A stretch of DNA of 64,000 bases from contig NC_092874.1 of the NCBI RefSeq assembly GCF_028372415.1, forward strand, positions 332,090,651 to 332,154,650. Direction: 5' to 3'. The stretch is from Notamacropus eugenii (Eukaryota > Chordata > Mammalia > Diprotodontia > Macropodidae). Numbering within the stretch: the first letter of the stretch is position 1; every line of letters starts with the position of its first letter. Both the position numbers and the translations under genes were made by a program. Under the pieces are notes generated by a model. The model saw only the letters and a list, made by a program, of their open reading frames with translations, had not been told where the DNA came from and ran no database searches. Shown one piece after another: positions 45,446 through 58,324 of this stretch.

Positions 45446-46804
45446 CCCTATTTTGTTCTACCACCTAACACAAATATTTATTTGAAAGTCCACTATGTAC
45501 AAAGTACTTTGCTAGGAGCTGTTTTTATCATCATTTTCTACTATGAAACTCCTCCCTCCCTACCAGCTGCCTAGTCCTGGGCCATCAGATCAGGGACAGC
45601 TGCTTTGGGAGGGCCAAGGTGCTGAGGGAGGTCAAATTTCAACAACCAAAATGAAAAAGCATTGGACTGGTAGTCAAGAGTCTTGGGTTGGTCTTTGTAC
45701 TAATTCTAATTCTAGGGTTAAGTTTCTAGGATTTTCCTTTCTGGAACATCCTTATTTCATTTGAATTTTCTTATTTATGTCTTTTCATTCTTGTTCTCTT
45801 CACCTTTGAACCTTTATTTGCAACAACAACAAAGGTAAGCAAAAGTGAGACAATGGGACCAGTATATGCAGCATTCTATTGGTGTAGCCCCTACCTCTTA
45901 ACTGATACTAATGTTTAATCATTAATATTAAATAGCTAATAATAAAAAACTTTTAAGGTTTGCAAAGCACTTGTTCCATCCTCTTAAACTGTTTATTTTA
46001 ACCAAATTAAGAATTTCCTATTATTACAGGCCTTGGATGGCATTTTGCCTTACTGGGATTAGTTTGTGGTTAAGAAAATCGAAACAACTTCACGAATAAC
46101 TCATCACAAACTTTCTCTTTTCGCTCTAGTGACTCAGCCTTATGCTCAGTGTAGTCTGCAGAAATAAAGATAAGGAATCAAGCCCCACCAGCCAAATTGG
46201 GTCTGTACATAAATACACTGCTCTCAGTTTAGGATTACTGGGGAAGACAGCTAGGTGGGGCAGATATTCCCTCTTCCAGTCCCTAGACCTGCCACAACTC
46301 TGAAGCAAATGAGATATTCCCTTTACTGTTGTTTTTGTTTGCCTAGCTGGAGAGAGAGCTTTCTATCGAAAGCCCCAAATTTTCCATCTGTCCTTGCTAA
46401 TGTGAATGTGGGTGGTGAAGGAGACAAACTGGGGGGTTGGAAAAATGTGGATTCAGTCGGTGTTCAGCTCACTTGTCGCAAGGACATGAATCAAGGGCAT
46501 GACATAGATGGTTTTCCAGTAATTAGAGAAATAAAATCCTGTGCCTTTATTCATCCTTTTGCAACTATACATCTCCAAACAGGTATATAAACACAAGGAA
46601 GCTTTTCTGTAGAATCCTTTCAGATAAAAGGTTGACTGGGCTCCTAATCAGAAAAATGTGTAGTAGATTCACCTACTTGAAACCATGCTGGTTCTTCTCC
46701 CATTAAGGATTTCCTTAATTCCCAGTTCTGCGTTCAAGAAATGTGTTTTATTTATTCTCCTCCCTTTTATCGTGCTCACCCCCACTCTACATGGAAAGCT
46801 GGCT

Positions 46805-46883
<79 letters not shown>
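46805..46883. repeat. (TG)n microsatellite
   Basis: About 39 pure TG units, the longest dinucleotide run in the window. Confidence 0.98.
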
Positions 46884-46886
<3 letters not shown>

Positions 46887-47040
46887 AGACTGACTCTAAT
46901 AACTTGCCCTCAGCCTTCCCATGCCCCACCACACCTGGTGACCTGGACAGTGCTATGATGAACTGTTTGAAAGCAGATCTTTTGACCTCAGCTTCCAGTT
47001 TCACTCAAATATGAAGAGTTTGCTTGTTTTCTCCTAAGAG

Positions 47041-47215
47041 GTAGCTTGGTCTACTGCCGTAAAGAAGACCTGAATTTGAATCCTACCTCAGATATATGAC
47101 CATGTGTGACCATGGGGAAACCATTTGACCTCTCTGGACCTCTGTTTCCTCTCTTGATGCCCTCTAAAATCTCTTCCAGTTAGAAATTTGATTCCCATGG
47201 TTAAAATAAGGTACT
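47041..47215 (+). mobile_element. MIR-type CORE-SINE with odd internal repeat
   Basis: Head GTAGCTTGGTCTACTGCC, B box TGAATTTGAATCCTACC, then a core in which TGACCATG is duplicated (TATATGACCATGTGTGACC), then TCTCTGGACCTCTGTTTCC. Positions 47086-47138 recur at 48213-48265. Confidence 0.75.
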
Positions 47216-47274
47216 GGAACTCTTTTAACATCAGTTGTACTTTAAAAAGCAGAAGTAGCAAAAATAGTTTCAAA

Positions 47275-47363
47275 TAAGAGTACAGTAAAGATAGACATAA
47301 TAAAAAGAAATAAACAGGAAATTATAGTATTTTAAATGCTCCATAGATAATAAATTGATGTCA

Positions 47364-47399
<36 letters not shown>

Positions 47400-49495
47400 A
47401 TAGTATAGTATCTAAATACTGAAAGGAAAAGCTAATTCAATTAGAAACAGAAATAGAAAGTAAAGCTATAATAATGGGGAGCCATAATGTATTCCTTTGA
47501 GACCTAGACAAATCTAACCAAAAGATGATCAAGAAAGCAGTTAAGGATATGAATAGAAAATTAGAAAAATGAAAGCTAATAGATCTCTGGCAATTGCTGA
47601 ATGGACACAGAAAGAAAATTCCATACTTGTTAGATGTTCATGGCACTTTCATAAAAACTGATCATATATTGGGATATAAAGTCCTTACCAAAAAAATGTA
47701 GAAAAGCAGAAATAACAAACATATCATCCAGTAATGCTAATGCAATCAAAATTATATTTATTTAAGGGCTCTTACACAAAGAATTAAGAAGTAATTGAAC
47801 ACTAAGTAGTATAATTCTAAAGAACAAGTGGCTCAAAGAACAAATTGTAGAAAAATAGAAAATATCATCAAAGAAAATAATTTTAAATAGTACCAAACAA
47901 TAATTTTAAAAATATCAAAACATATGGAATGTAGCTAAAACAGTTCTGAGGGGAAAATATATATCTTTAAATGAACTGGGAATGCAATTTTTAAAAATGT
48001 GAACACAAATTAACAGAGAAGAATTTATTAAAATTAAAAAGAGATTAATAAAATTGAAAAAAGATCATTGAATTGATATATAGAATGAAGATCTGGGTTT
48101 TTTTGAAGAAAAAAAACAGCTAAAAAAGATAGTTAATCTTATTTTGAAAAAGGAAGAGGAAAAAGCAAATGGTTGGAAAAGAAATAAAGGAAATGACCAG
48201 AAGTTATTTTGTCCTCAGATATGTGACCATGTGTGACCATGGGGAAACCATTTGACCTCTCTGGATGTGATTATGTGCTAGCAAAAATGATAACTTACAG
48301 AAAATAGATACTAACAAAAATATAAAATACCCAGATTAACAAAAGAAGAAATAGAATATCTTAACAACCCTATCTAAAAGTGTCAAGTCAATATAATAAA
48401 AAAATGACAATACTATCTGAATTAATTTACTTTTTTGGTGCCATACCAAAGGAATGTTTTATGAAACTATATAAATGATAAAATTCATACAGAGGAAGAA
48501 AAGGTAAAAAAATCTCAAGGTTAACAATAAAAAAGTGGAAAGGAAGAGGGGTCTATCAGTAGCAGATCTCAAATTATACAACAAAGTAATCATTAAAATG
48601 ATATGATGCTAGATTAAAAAGAAGTCGATCAGTAGAAGACATTCCATATACAACATACGGAAGCAAGCAAATATAGTAGTCAAGTGTTTGATAGATGCAA
48701 AGTCCCAAGTTATTGGGGGAATTACTCTTATTTTGATGAAAATTGCTGGGAAAACTGGACAGAAATCTGGCAAAAATTAGGATTTTGCCATACTTCACAC
48801 CATACACTAAGTTAAGCTCCAGATGATTACATGACCTAGATATAAAAGGTCACATTGTAAAAATATTACAGGAGCAAGGAAAAAATCACTTTTGGGATCT
48901 ATGGATAGGGGAAGAATTCATGACTAAACAAGCCATGGAGGATCAAAAATAAAAGATCATCAAATTTAACATATTTTGTACAAATAAACATAACATTAAA
49001 ATTAGCAAGAAAACAAATAACTGGGAAAAAATTTTTTATGGTAAGCTTCTCTGATAAAGTTCTTATATCCAGAATACATAAGAAACTTATTCAAATTTAT
49101 AACACTAAGAACCATTTTCCAATAGATAACTGGACAAAGAATAGGAACAAGCATTTTTCAAAGGAATCAATACAAGTCATCAACAACCATAGGAAAAAAT
49201 GCTCTAAATGACTTATAGAGAAATACAAGTTAAAGCAATTTCGAAGTTCCATCTCACACATATCAGGTTGGCACAGATGACAACAGAGGAAAATGACAAA
49301 TGTTGAGGGCCTGAGGTGGGAGGGAGGGGGAAAAGAATTACACTGGTGCACTGTTGGTGGAGCTGTGAATGGTTCTGGAAAGCAATCTGGAACTATACTC
49401 CTCTCCATATTGCTAAATTCTGCATACTCTTTGACCTAATTATATTACTACCAGGCTAAAATACTTACTTAAATATAAAGGAGTTAATAAAATTG
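47275..49495 (+). mobile_element. L1 ORF2, old sense copy
   Basis: Sense L1 ORF2 from the endonuclease end onwards: GACCTAGACAAATCTAACCA, TGGCACTTTCATAAAAACTG, AATGCAATCAAAATTATATT, ATTAATAAAATTGAAAAAAG, AAAACTGGACAGAAATCTGG and GGAAAGCAATCTGGAACTAT. No long frame survives. A patch at 48213-48265 does not belong to L1. A short CA run lies at 47369-47396. From 49500 to 49825 nothing is recognised. Confidence 0.75.
48213..48265 (+). repeat. 53-bp copy of a SINE segment inside L1
   Basis: It is identical to 47086-47138 except at one position (G for A, base 11 of the block), including the unusual internal duplication of TGACCATG. The flanks on both sides are different from those of the SINE copy. 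Confidence 0.9.
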
Positions 49496-49829
49496 CTATG
49501 ATTTTTCCTCTTTAAAAAAAATCAGTAGTTCAAAAAGAGAAAGCCAGCTGATTTGGGCTAGTACAATGAGGATCATGTACAACAAAGTGGGCTAAAAAGG
49601 CAGATTAGTTGTAATATTGCTGCTGTTCAAATTTTGAGTCTGGTGTTTGATCTGGTAAATAAATGACTGGGCATTTGTGTGCTCTAATCAGTGTGTTGTT
49701 GATGCTGGGTGGGAGGGGTACAGTTCCAGACCTGTGATTTCATTTGTATATTGAACTCCGAGAGAGAAAATTCCCTCTGCCAATGAAAACTAGTCATTGT
49801 TATCCAAACTTGTCTTAGAGAGTTGTGGT

Positions 49830-50065
49830 TAGGATCATAGACTCATAGAATCATAGATTTAGAACTGGAAGAGATGTCAGAGACCATAAAGTCCAACCAA
49901 TATCAGATTAGAAAGCTAAGTTCTAGTGTCTTGCCCAAGGTCACACAGGTATTAATTGACTTCTCTACAATAACACTCAAATTATATAGCAGTGGTAAGA
50001 CTTGAGCTCAGGCCTTCCTGAATCTGATTCAAGTTCTCTATCCACTACCTCATACTATGTCTCAG
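49830..50065 (-). mobile_element. MIR-type CORE-SINE
   Basis: Antisense: AATCATAGATTTAGAACTGG, AAAGTCCAACCAATATCAGA, TTGCCCAAGGTCACACAGGT and CTCTATCCACTACCTCATAC. This is close to full length. Confidence 0.8.
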
Positions 50066-50104
50066 AATGTAAATTCTATAATAATACGTCTTCAAAACAC
50101 TTCC

Positions 50105-50200
50105 TACTTCCTTACTCACTTTCTCCTTTCCTTTCCTTTCCTTCCCCTCTCCTCCCCTTCTCTCCCCTCCCTTCCCCTGTCCTCCCCTCCCCTTTCCTTG
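50105..50200. repeat. CT-rich low-complexity tract
   Basis: Imperfect TTTCC and CCCCTCTCCTC units on the + strand. Confidence 0.9.
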
Positions 50201-50479
50201 AACATACTACACTCTGAAACCCATAGATTTTACAACACTAGGCCCCTCCCTGCCCAAGCTACACTTTAGGGATGTTTTCTGGACCCTCCTAGCTTAAGAG
50301 TGATTATCAGTAGTAATTGTTGCTGTTTCCCTCCTAGCTTGATTTAGTTATTTTTCCTTGGCTCATTAAAGGGGCCATCCCCTGACAACTTCTTCAACAG
50401 GCCTATTCACTGAATGGGCATTACCTCACCTTAATTTAAGTGACTATGTAAATAGGTCTTGGCCTAAAAGAGCCAAGGT

Positions 50480-50685
50480 CTCCCATTGCATCCAGGCCTA
50501 TCTCCAGTCATCCTGATGAATATATGGTCACTGGATTCAGATGGCTCTGGAGGAGAAATGAGGCTGGTGACCTGCACAGCCCTCCCTCACCGAAAGCAAA
50601 GTCAAGTCCAAGTCATGTCATCATTTCTCTGATGGCGCGGTCTTCTTTGGCAATGAACGACAAACACACAAACAACAACTACCAG
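50480..50685 (+). mobile_element. WSINE1-like CORE-SINE, second domain only
   Basis: Blocks CAGTCATCCTGATGAATATA, TTCAGATGGCTCTGGAGGAG, GACCTGCACAGCCCTCCCTC and TCTTCTTTGGCAATGAACG match 18345-18515. The tRNA head and core are absent, so it is 5'-truncated. Confidence 0.8.
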
Positions 50686-50719
50686 GTTTATATTCCCCAA
50701 AGAAAGAGAAAAAAAGAGG

Positions 50720-51150
50720 AAAAGAGCATATAGGTATAAAAATATTTATTGTGGTGGCCAGAATTGGAAACAAAGGGGGTGTCCTTCAATTGGTGAATAG
50801 TTAGACAAATTGTGGAGTAGTGCAATATTATTGTTCCATAAGAAATGATGAAATGGACAGTTTCAGAGGAATCTGGGAAGACTTTTTTAAATTATGAACA
50901 ACTTGAGTAGGAGTATGTTTTATACAATAATAACAGAAAAAAATTAGAATTCGTTATCAACACAACAAAAATCACAAGTACAAAAGAATAAAGATGAAAC
51001 ATGCTATTCACTATCTGCCAGAAAAGTGACAAACTTAAAATGCAGAAAGAGATACATGTTTTTGGTTTTTTACATGACCAGTGTGAAAATTTGTTTTGCC
51101 AGATTATGCATGCATATATTGAGGTCACTTCCTTCCTTCATTCTGTGATG
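50720..51150 (+). mobile_element. L1 3' end fragment
   Basis: GTATAAAAATATTTATTGTG, CAATTGGTGAATAGTTAGAC, AAGAAATGATGAAATGGACA and a diverged 3'UTR. Confidence 0.7.
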
Positions 51151-51231
51151 TTTATGTTCAAAACATAATTTAATCATTTTATCAATAAAACTATCATGTT
51201 TTTAATCAAAAGAGGTCAGTGACACTCTTGA

Positions 51232-51492
51232 ATGCCAGACTTCCATGGCAGCAGGCTCAAGGCTTATATGCCTTTGGAAGAGCTGGTGTTCCTGAAGGTA
51301 GCAGTCAATTCTGACTGGTTAACCATCAATGAGAGAATGAACACTATGAGAGATGGCTTATATTACAATGAGAGTCTTCAGGTACACTTGCACCACCCAA
51401 ATCTAAGTCAAAGAGACATCAATTTCCATGTCACCTGTCTGACAAAAAGGAGAATCCACATTTTTCCAGACCTATCTGAGCAAACACAATGA
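51232..51492 (+). other. Open frame, unrecognised (86 codons)
   Basis: An ATG-led 86-codon frame beginning MPDFHGSRLKAYMPLEELVF and ending near PDLSEQTQ, in sequence less AT-rich than its neighbours and outside recognised repeats. I see no splice sites, promoter or known motif that would support a gene. It may be a piece of an old processed pseudogene or chance. Confidence 0.2.
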
Positions 51493-51518
51493 GTAGGACT
51501 GCACCCATTAACCGAAAC

Positions 51519-51660
51519 CAGGGGTGGGGAACCTGCAACCTCAAGGCCACATGTGACCCTCTAGGTTCTCAAGTGCAGCCCTTTGACTGAATGGCCTAAA
51601 CTTCGAATTTCTTTTGTCTAATTAGATCTTAGCCTAGGTAAATCTTTGCCCAAGATTTCC
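51519..51660 (+). mobile_element. Possible hAT-type DNA transposon end
   Basis: CAGGGGTGGGGAACCTGCAA (51519-51538) followed by CACATGTGACCCTCTAGG resembles the inverted-repeat end of mammalian hAT-type elements as I remember them. The matching right-hand end was not found. Confidence 0.4.
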
Positions 51661-51739
51661 CACACTGGTTGATTTCTGTATGAGGAAGTAGAAAAAAGGG
51701 AAAAACTTGGTCCTGATTCAATAATTAGTTATTAATACG

Positions 51740-52130
51740 TGAAAGAACAATCATTTCTCTTCCTTCGTTTTTCTTTCTTCTTTCCTTTCTTTCCTCCTTT
51801 ATTTGTAAAAAGGAAAAACTAGAAAAAACCCTGATATCCAACCACTGGGGACTGACTGATAAGGTATGTTAATAATAGAATATTATATAACCATAAAACA
51901 TGAAGGATATGAGCAAATATGTAAAGTCCTAAATGAATTTGTGTAAAATAAAATTACAGAAATAAGAAAAACAGCATACATATTGACTCCAACAAAAAAA
52001 AATCAAAGGAAGTGAATCATTATTCAAAGTAGGAAATGGAATTTTTAAAAAATATATGTTAAAATGCATGCTTCTTTGATAACGGATCTGTGATCTCTTT
52101 AATATAGATACTTCTTCTACCAATGTGGAT
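51740..52130 (+). repeat. Decayed L1-like 3' sequence
   Basis: TAGAATATTATATAACCATA and nearby A-rich sequence suggest a very old L1 3' end; weak. From 52130 to 53400 I find no gene and no clear element. Confidence 0.35.
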
Positions 52131-53399
52131 CACAGCCTATCTAAACCTATTTTGTGTGATTCTTGTTCAGGAGCTTCTATAAAGCCTCCACTGATGACCT
52201 ACCCAACACATTGAAAGATCTTTCTCTAGATTTTTAAATATTTCATGTATAATGATATCTATCTTTTTTAGTATAGTTTTTTTAATCAAAATAAATTTTA
52301 AAATTTTATTTGGAGATTTACTCTAGTTTTGCTTTTATTATTTGTTGGGAACATTAAATTTATGCTAATAAAAGGATGTATTCTAATTTGACTTTGAAAA
52401 TTAGAAACAGATTAGATTAATATTGAACTAAGATATCTGTGATGTAGAGGTATGCACCTATGTTCATGGGTTCTTGACAACATTCCAAACTCTTTCATGG
52501 TTATTCAATATGCTGTACAGAGCATTGTGAGGCAAGACAGAACTAGAATGACAGGTTTAAAGGAGGAAGCTGAGGAACTCTTGCCAGTCACTGTGTGCAT
52601 GTCTCTGAGGGAAAACCTTGGCCAAGTAAGACTGTGCTGCATTTTCTACCAGAGCTATATCAAATGTAGAAATAGGGGTTGAGGTGGCAGACAGACAGAC
52701 TTCATTGCCTGAACTGAGAGAGTTAACTTAACTCCATCACCCATGTTTTATGGGATGGCAGATACTCAGCCTGAGGGGGACCTACACTAGAAAAGACTGT
52801 GGCCTACCATTCTGTTTTTTATTCACTTTGAAAAAAACAAATTCATCATGTAGGCACTCTTCAAATGAGCAAACGAGCCTTCCTGGAAGTATAAGGGGCC
52901 TGAAGCCCGAAGCTAGCAGTCAGGTAACTTAGTCACACCTAAGTGAGGCCATTATGGCCATCACCAAAGGGCAAATAACTACTGACTCCTAGAATAGCTT
53001 CTCTTTATAAGAGTCCCCCTCCCCTAATCCTCCACTTTTTTTGTTTTTTGACTGGGTGAATGATTACTTTTGAATTTAAGCACAAACATAATAAGATTCT
53101 GGAGATTATTGAAAAAGAAATGATCTTTGAGAGTTCCCTTTTCCATCTAAGTAAAGTCATAAGGGTAAAATTGCAGAAGTTTTGTGCCAGATATTGACAT
53201 TGAAGTTAGAATAGATGTCTTCCCCTTGTGATATAGAGACCCCCATACTGCTTACAACCCCCTAGAGGGATAATGGAAGTTGTTGAAGGAGCACTCTCCA
53301 ACACTATCAACTATGGTTCTCTTATCCCAGGTGAAAATATTTCTAATTATGCCTCTGTCACTAAGATACTTAAAATTCATCAGTCCCCCACTAAAATAG

Positions 53400-53900
53400 T
53401 TCACTAAATCAATATCAAGCATCTGTGCTATCCTAGGTCCTGGGAGAGATACAAAAGTGTATGACATTATACCTACCATGTAGTAGCTTATAATCCCTTT
53501 GGGAAGAATAGATATAATCCGAAGAGTTAAATAACAGTCTAAGGCAGTACAAGACTAAATGCTGAAACAAGGGGTACAATCAATGTAATAGGAATGCAGA
53601 ATAGGAGATCTCAGCAGACTAGAGGGGTAGGGGAAGGGAAGAAGTCATGAAAGAAGGGGACTTGCACTGGAGCAGAGAACTATGGGTAGGATTTAGATAG
53701 TCAGGGAAGAAGAAGACAGACCTAGGTAGAAGGATCAGGGTTAACAGAAGCAGGAAGAGAATAGGAACAGGGAGAAGTGGTTCAGAATGGGGGAGATGAC
53801 AAAGTCTTTGAACGCTCTGAGATTGGATTTAGTTTATAGTCTGTGAGGAGCTGTAGAAAGATTTTTAGCAGGGGAATGACATAATAGCTCCCTTCCAAAA
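53400..53900 (-). repeat. Ancient L2-like sequence, degenerate
   Basis: The left part resembles an antisense L2 3' end (GTGCTATCCTAGGTCCTGGG), the right part antisense L2 coding sequence (TTTTAGCAGGGGAATGACAT). The middle is purine-rich and unassigned. Confidence 0.4.
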
Positions 53901-53984
53901 CTTCATAGAACCGCAACTGGAATAAAATTAAACGTTCCTCACCATATCTATCAGCTGAGGCACGAATCCTGTCCATAAATAGTA

Positions 53985-54205
53985 GCTGATATTTATATGT
54001 TAATAGTTGTTATAAAGCATTTTCCTCACAACCCTGTGAGATAGGCAGTGCAAATATTATACCCATTTTACAGAAGAGGGAACAGAGGTTAAGGGAGATG
54101 AAGTAACTTGCTTGGGATCCCTGAATCAGTAACCATCAGAACCAGAATCTGAGTCAGCGCTTCTAACTCTGGGTCCAAAACTCTTTCCACTAGCCCATCT
54201 GTCCT
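53985..54205 (-). repeat. MIR SINE
   Basis: Antisense MIR: TTTTCCTCACAACCCTGTGA, TACCCATTTTACAGAAGAGG and CACTAGCCCATCTGTCC. From 54205 to 54575 no feature except a bZIP-like TGATGTCA at 54376-54383. Confidence 0.7.
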
Positions 54206-54574
54206 AAGGGCAAGTTCAACAGGATTTTGTGATGGTGTGTAGGCATCTGGTGGTTTGGTTGGGTGTGTTCCTCTGCTAATCACAATGATTCAGTGCCCTT
54301 AGCGTGATGCCCTGGCATGGCTCTTCCTCGGGCATTCTTCTTTGCGGTCATGGTCATTATCGCCTAAATATGAGGTGATGTCATACGGCAGGTTGTTGAG
54401 CCCCTCTAATGCCGGAGGAGGATGTCGCGGGTGCTTCCTGCTAGTGTATTAAGTAAATTCTTTCAGGGTGGGGACTGAGTCTCATTTTCTTCGGACCTAA
54501 GCCAACTGCTTTGCTTAAGCAGGGTAGGTACCAAAGTTTGCTAAATGAAGAAAGCACCTTAAGTCTTTAAGTTG

Positions 54575-54715
54575 GTGTCAAAGGACAAGTAGGTTCCAAT
54601 CCATATGGTTACTAAGTACTCCCGCTTTGAGGTTACGATTTAATCTCTCTGGGCCTTAATTTCTCAAGTGTCAACTAATCAGCTGGACCAAATGACCTCC
54701 CAGGTCGGGCTCTTA
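54575..54715 (+). repeat. MIR-type SINE
   Basis: B box region GGTTCCAATCCATA, core TGGTTACTAAGTACT, tail CTGGGCCTTAATTTCTCAAG, then TGGACCAAATGACCTCCCAG. Confidence 0.65.
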
Positions 54716-55386
54716 TTGGACGACTCTGCTGCCTTGTAGGGTACGGGGGGGGGGGGCACTTTCTAGGTCAATGCTCCATCCATTAGGGTCTGTGTGATTA
54801 CGTCATTTCACGCTCCGATTCGGTGACATAGCTGTTTCTATTCTGAGATGATGACGTGAGAGAGAGGTTTGACTCGGGGTTAGTTAAGAGTTAAGGTCCT
54901 TTTTCGGACCTGGCCGACACGGGTACGCATGCGCGAGGGCTCTCCCTCCTTCCTCCCTCCTCCCTCCTTCCCAGGTGAAGGTGTGGGGAGAAGGTAAGGA
55001 GGAGGAAGCCAGAAGAAGCGGAAGTGCCTACTTCCAGGGGGCGGGGGTTAGCAGGGGCGGGGCGGCATCTAGGCAACCAGCCCGAACGCTTGTCCCCGTC
55101 CTCCGGTGCACCCTTCCGGGAGGTGTCTCCATGGCAACGCACCGTAAAGCACGGCTGCGCAGCTGGTGACAGGGTGACGGGGAGCGAGGGAGGGCGTTTT
55201 GGTGCCTGTCGCTCGCCGTCCTTTTTCCTTCTCTGGTCGCTTTCGCGTCTCTGTCCTCTCCTCTCCCCCTCCCCTGCCCCTGTCCTCCCTCCAGCCCCAG
55301 GCCTCTCTCCTCCCGCCCTCGCAGCCTCCGCTGCGTCTCCCCCCCCACCTCTCCCTACCCAGTTCCCCGTCCCCCTCCCCCAGTAT

Positions 55387-55488
55387 ATGCCCCGCAGCGC
55401 GGCCGCCCCCCGCTACCCCCGGTCCCGCCGCCCCATGTGGCTGCGGGGCCGCCGCGGCGTTTCCCACTATGGCCCGGAAAACAGTTAG
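55387..55488 (+). CDS. Upstream ORF overlapping the DCAF12 start
   Basis: An ATG at 55387 opens a 33-codon frame (MPRSAAAPRYPRSRR...) that stops with TAG at 55486-55488, 18 bases past the A of the DCAF12 ATG and in a different frame. Its start context is weak (T at -3, C at +4); a second ATG in the same frame at 55435 is also weak (C at -3, T at +4). It would matter only if transcription starts upstream of 55387, which the position of the CpG island suggests but does not prove. A regulatory role by reducing main-ORF initiation is inference. Confidence 0.45.
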   Translation: MPRSAAAPRYPRSRRPMWLRGRRGVSHYGPENS

Positions 55489-55546
55489 CAGGAAGCGGAA
55501 AGCGCCCGCGGCGCCGGGGACCGGGAGCGGGACCCAGGGCCAGCAG
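55469..55546 (+). CDS. DCAF12: DCAF12 exon 1 coding part
   Basis: The ATG at 55469 has a strong context (A at -3, G at +4). It encodes 26 residues, MARKTVSRKRKAP followed by a Gly/Thr-rich stretch ending GTQGQQ. It ends at a consensus donor (CAG/GTAACC), phase 0. As I remember human DCAF12, its N-terminus begins MARKVVSRKRKAP, a close match. DCAF12 is a WD40 protein that serves as substrate receptor for the CUL4-DDB1 ubiquitin ligase and recognises proteins ending in two glutamates. The basic RKRK run may help nuclear localisation. The intron after residue 26 argues against the intronless DCAF12L paralogues. Confidence 0.93.
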
Positions 55547-56977
<1,431 letters not shown>

Positions 56978-57154
56978 TAAAACGTAAGGTTCAAGACAAA
57001 CCAGAATCTTTTTCTCCTGCTGCATTTTCTCTTGGCCTATCCACTTTGGAGATGACTTCAGTCCCAATACTTTTATTCCTTCTAATTTTTTCCCAGACCA
57101 TATCATCTGTTTGACTTTTGGATTAACCAAGGTCATCCTGTAATAACACATTTT

Positions 57155-57617
57155 TATTGTTTTGATGACTTACATATAGCTTTTATGTGTGTTATCTAAT
57201 TTGATTCTCACAACTTTTGTGAGGTAGGAAGGACAGAAGTGGCATATACTATGTTAGAGATGAAAAAGCAAATCAATCAACAGAAATTTATTAAGTACCT
57301 ATTGTATTTAATATACAGTAGTTAATCAGTTAATCATTAACCCTACTCTGTGCTAGACACTGGGATAAGCATGGGAGTACAAAGAAAGGCAAGAGAAAGT
57401 AGAGTCTCTGTTCTTAGGGAACTCACAATCTAATGAACTATTATTAAGCTAGATGATGTGTGCTAGACACCGGGGATACAAGGATGGTGATCAAATAGTT
57501 CTACCTTCAAGGAGCTTACATTCTCTCCAAAGTCATACAGATAAAAGAGCAGAGGTGCATGGTCAAGAACCCTTGGCTTCTTGGTTCCTAGGCTAGTGCT
57601 CTTCTCACTAGACTACG
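57155..57617 (-). repeat. MIR split by an L2 3' end
   Basis: Antisense MIR pieces at 57155-57265 (TATCTAATTTGATTCTCACA) and 57531-57617 (AGTCATACAGATAAAAGAGC, then CTTCTCACTAGACTACG) flank an antisense L2 3' end at about 57269-57530 (AATTTATTAAGTACCTATTG, GTGCTAGACACTGGGATAAG, ACAAAGAAAGGCAAGAGAAA, AAGGAGCTTACATTCTC). Confidence 0.7.
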
Positions 57618-58324
57618 TATTGGGAAGAGGGGAAAAAAATCAAACAGTATTTATTTAGCATTTAAATGTATCAGTATATTGGTGGGTACTATAAAAAAGT
57701 CAGACTGAAGATACAGTTAGAAATAAGGAAGAAGAAGTGTATGATGGGAAAGAAGGCTAGTAAAAGAAGATTGTACTAGAAGATACTAAGAGGTAAGGTA
57801 TTGGGAGGACAGCTGTATCTAGGTTTGAGGTTTTTTATATTCCCTTCTCTCTTGTATTTTAGGGTTATGTAAATAGATAAATTTAAATACTGGACAGGAT
57901 GAGGGGAAGAGAGGGTACTATGTAAAGTAGAATGCCTAAGTGCCCTTGTCCTTTAAAAATAATTACAGCAAAAATTTAAATTTTGAGGGGAGAGAATAAT
58001 ACCATATTAATTAGAAGTGAACTCCTACTTCACCTCCTGTTGCATGTGACTCACCTTATACAAGTACAGTCAAACAGAAGTCTTTTAGAATGAATAGGCT
58101 TCTATAAAACACCCTCTTTGGTCATGCCATCCTGGTTGCCTGCTAATAATAGTTGCCTTTAAATCATCTGTTGTCATTGGTGAGAGAAGGTTGTCGTCTT
58201 TGTTTGAGGAAGTTAATTCATATGCTTCCTTTTTACCCTTTTTTATTTTTCAAATTTTTTTGCTTTTTCAAAGCCATAGAATTATATTTGGAATAGTTAT
58301 ATTTTGAAAACTAAAAACAATATC

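Noticed and set aside
46669..47014. Open frames with Val-Cys or Thr-His runs over the TG tract
   Set aside because: They are translations of a (TG)n microsatellite and have no coding support.
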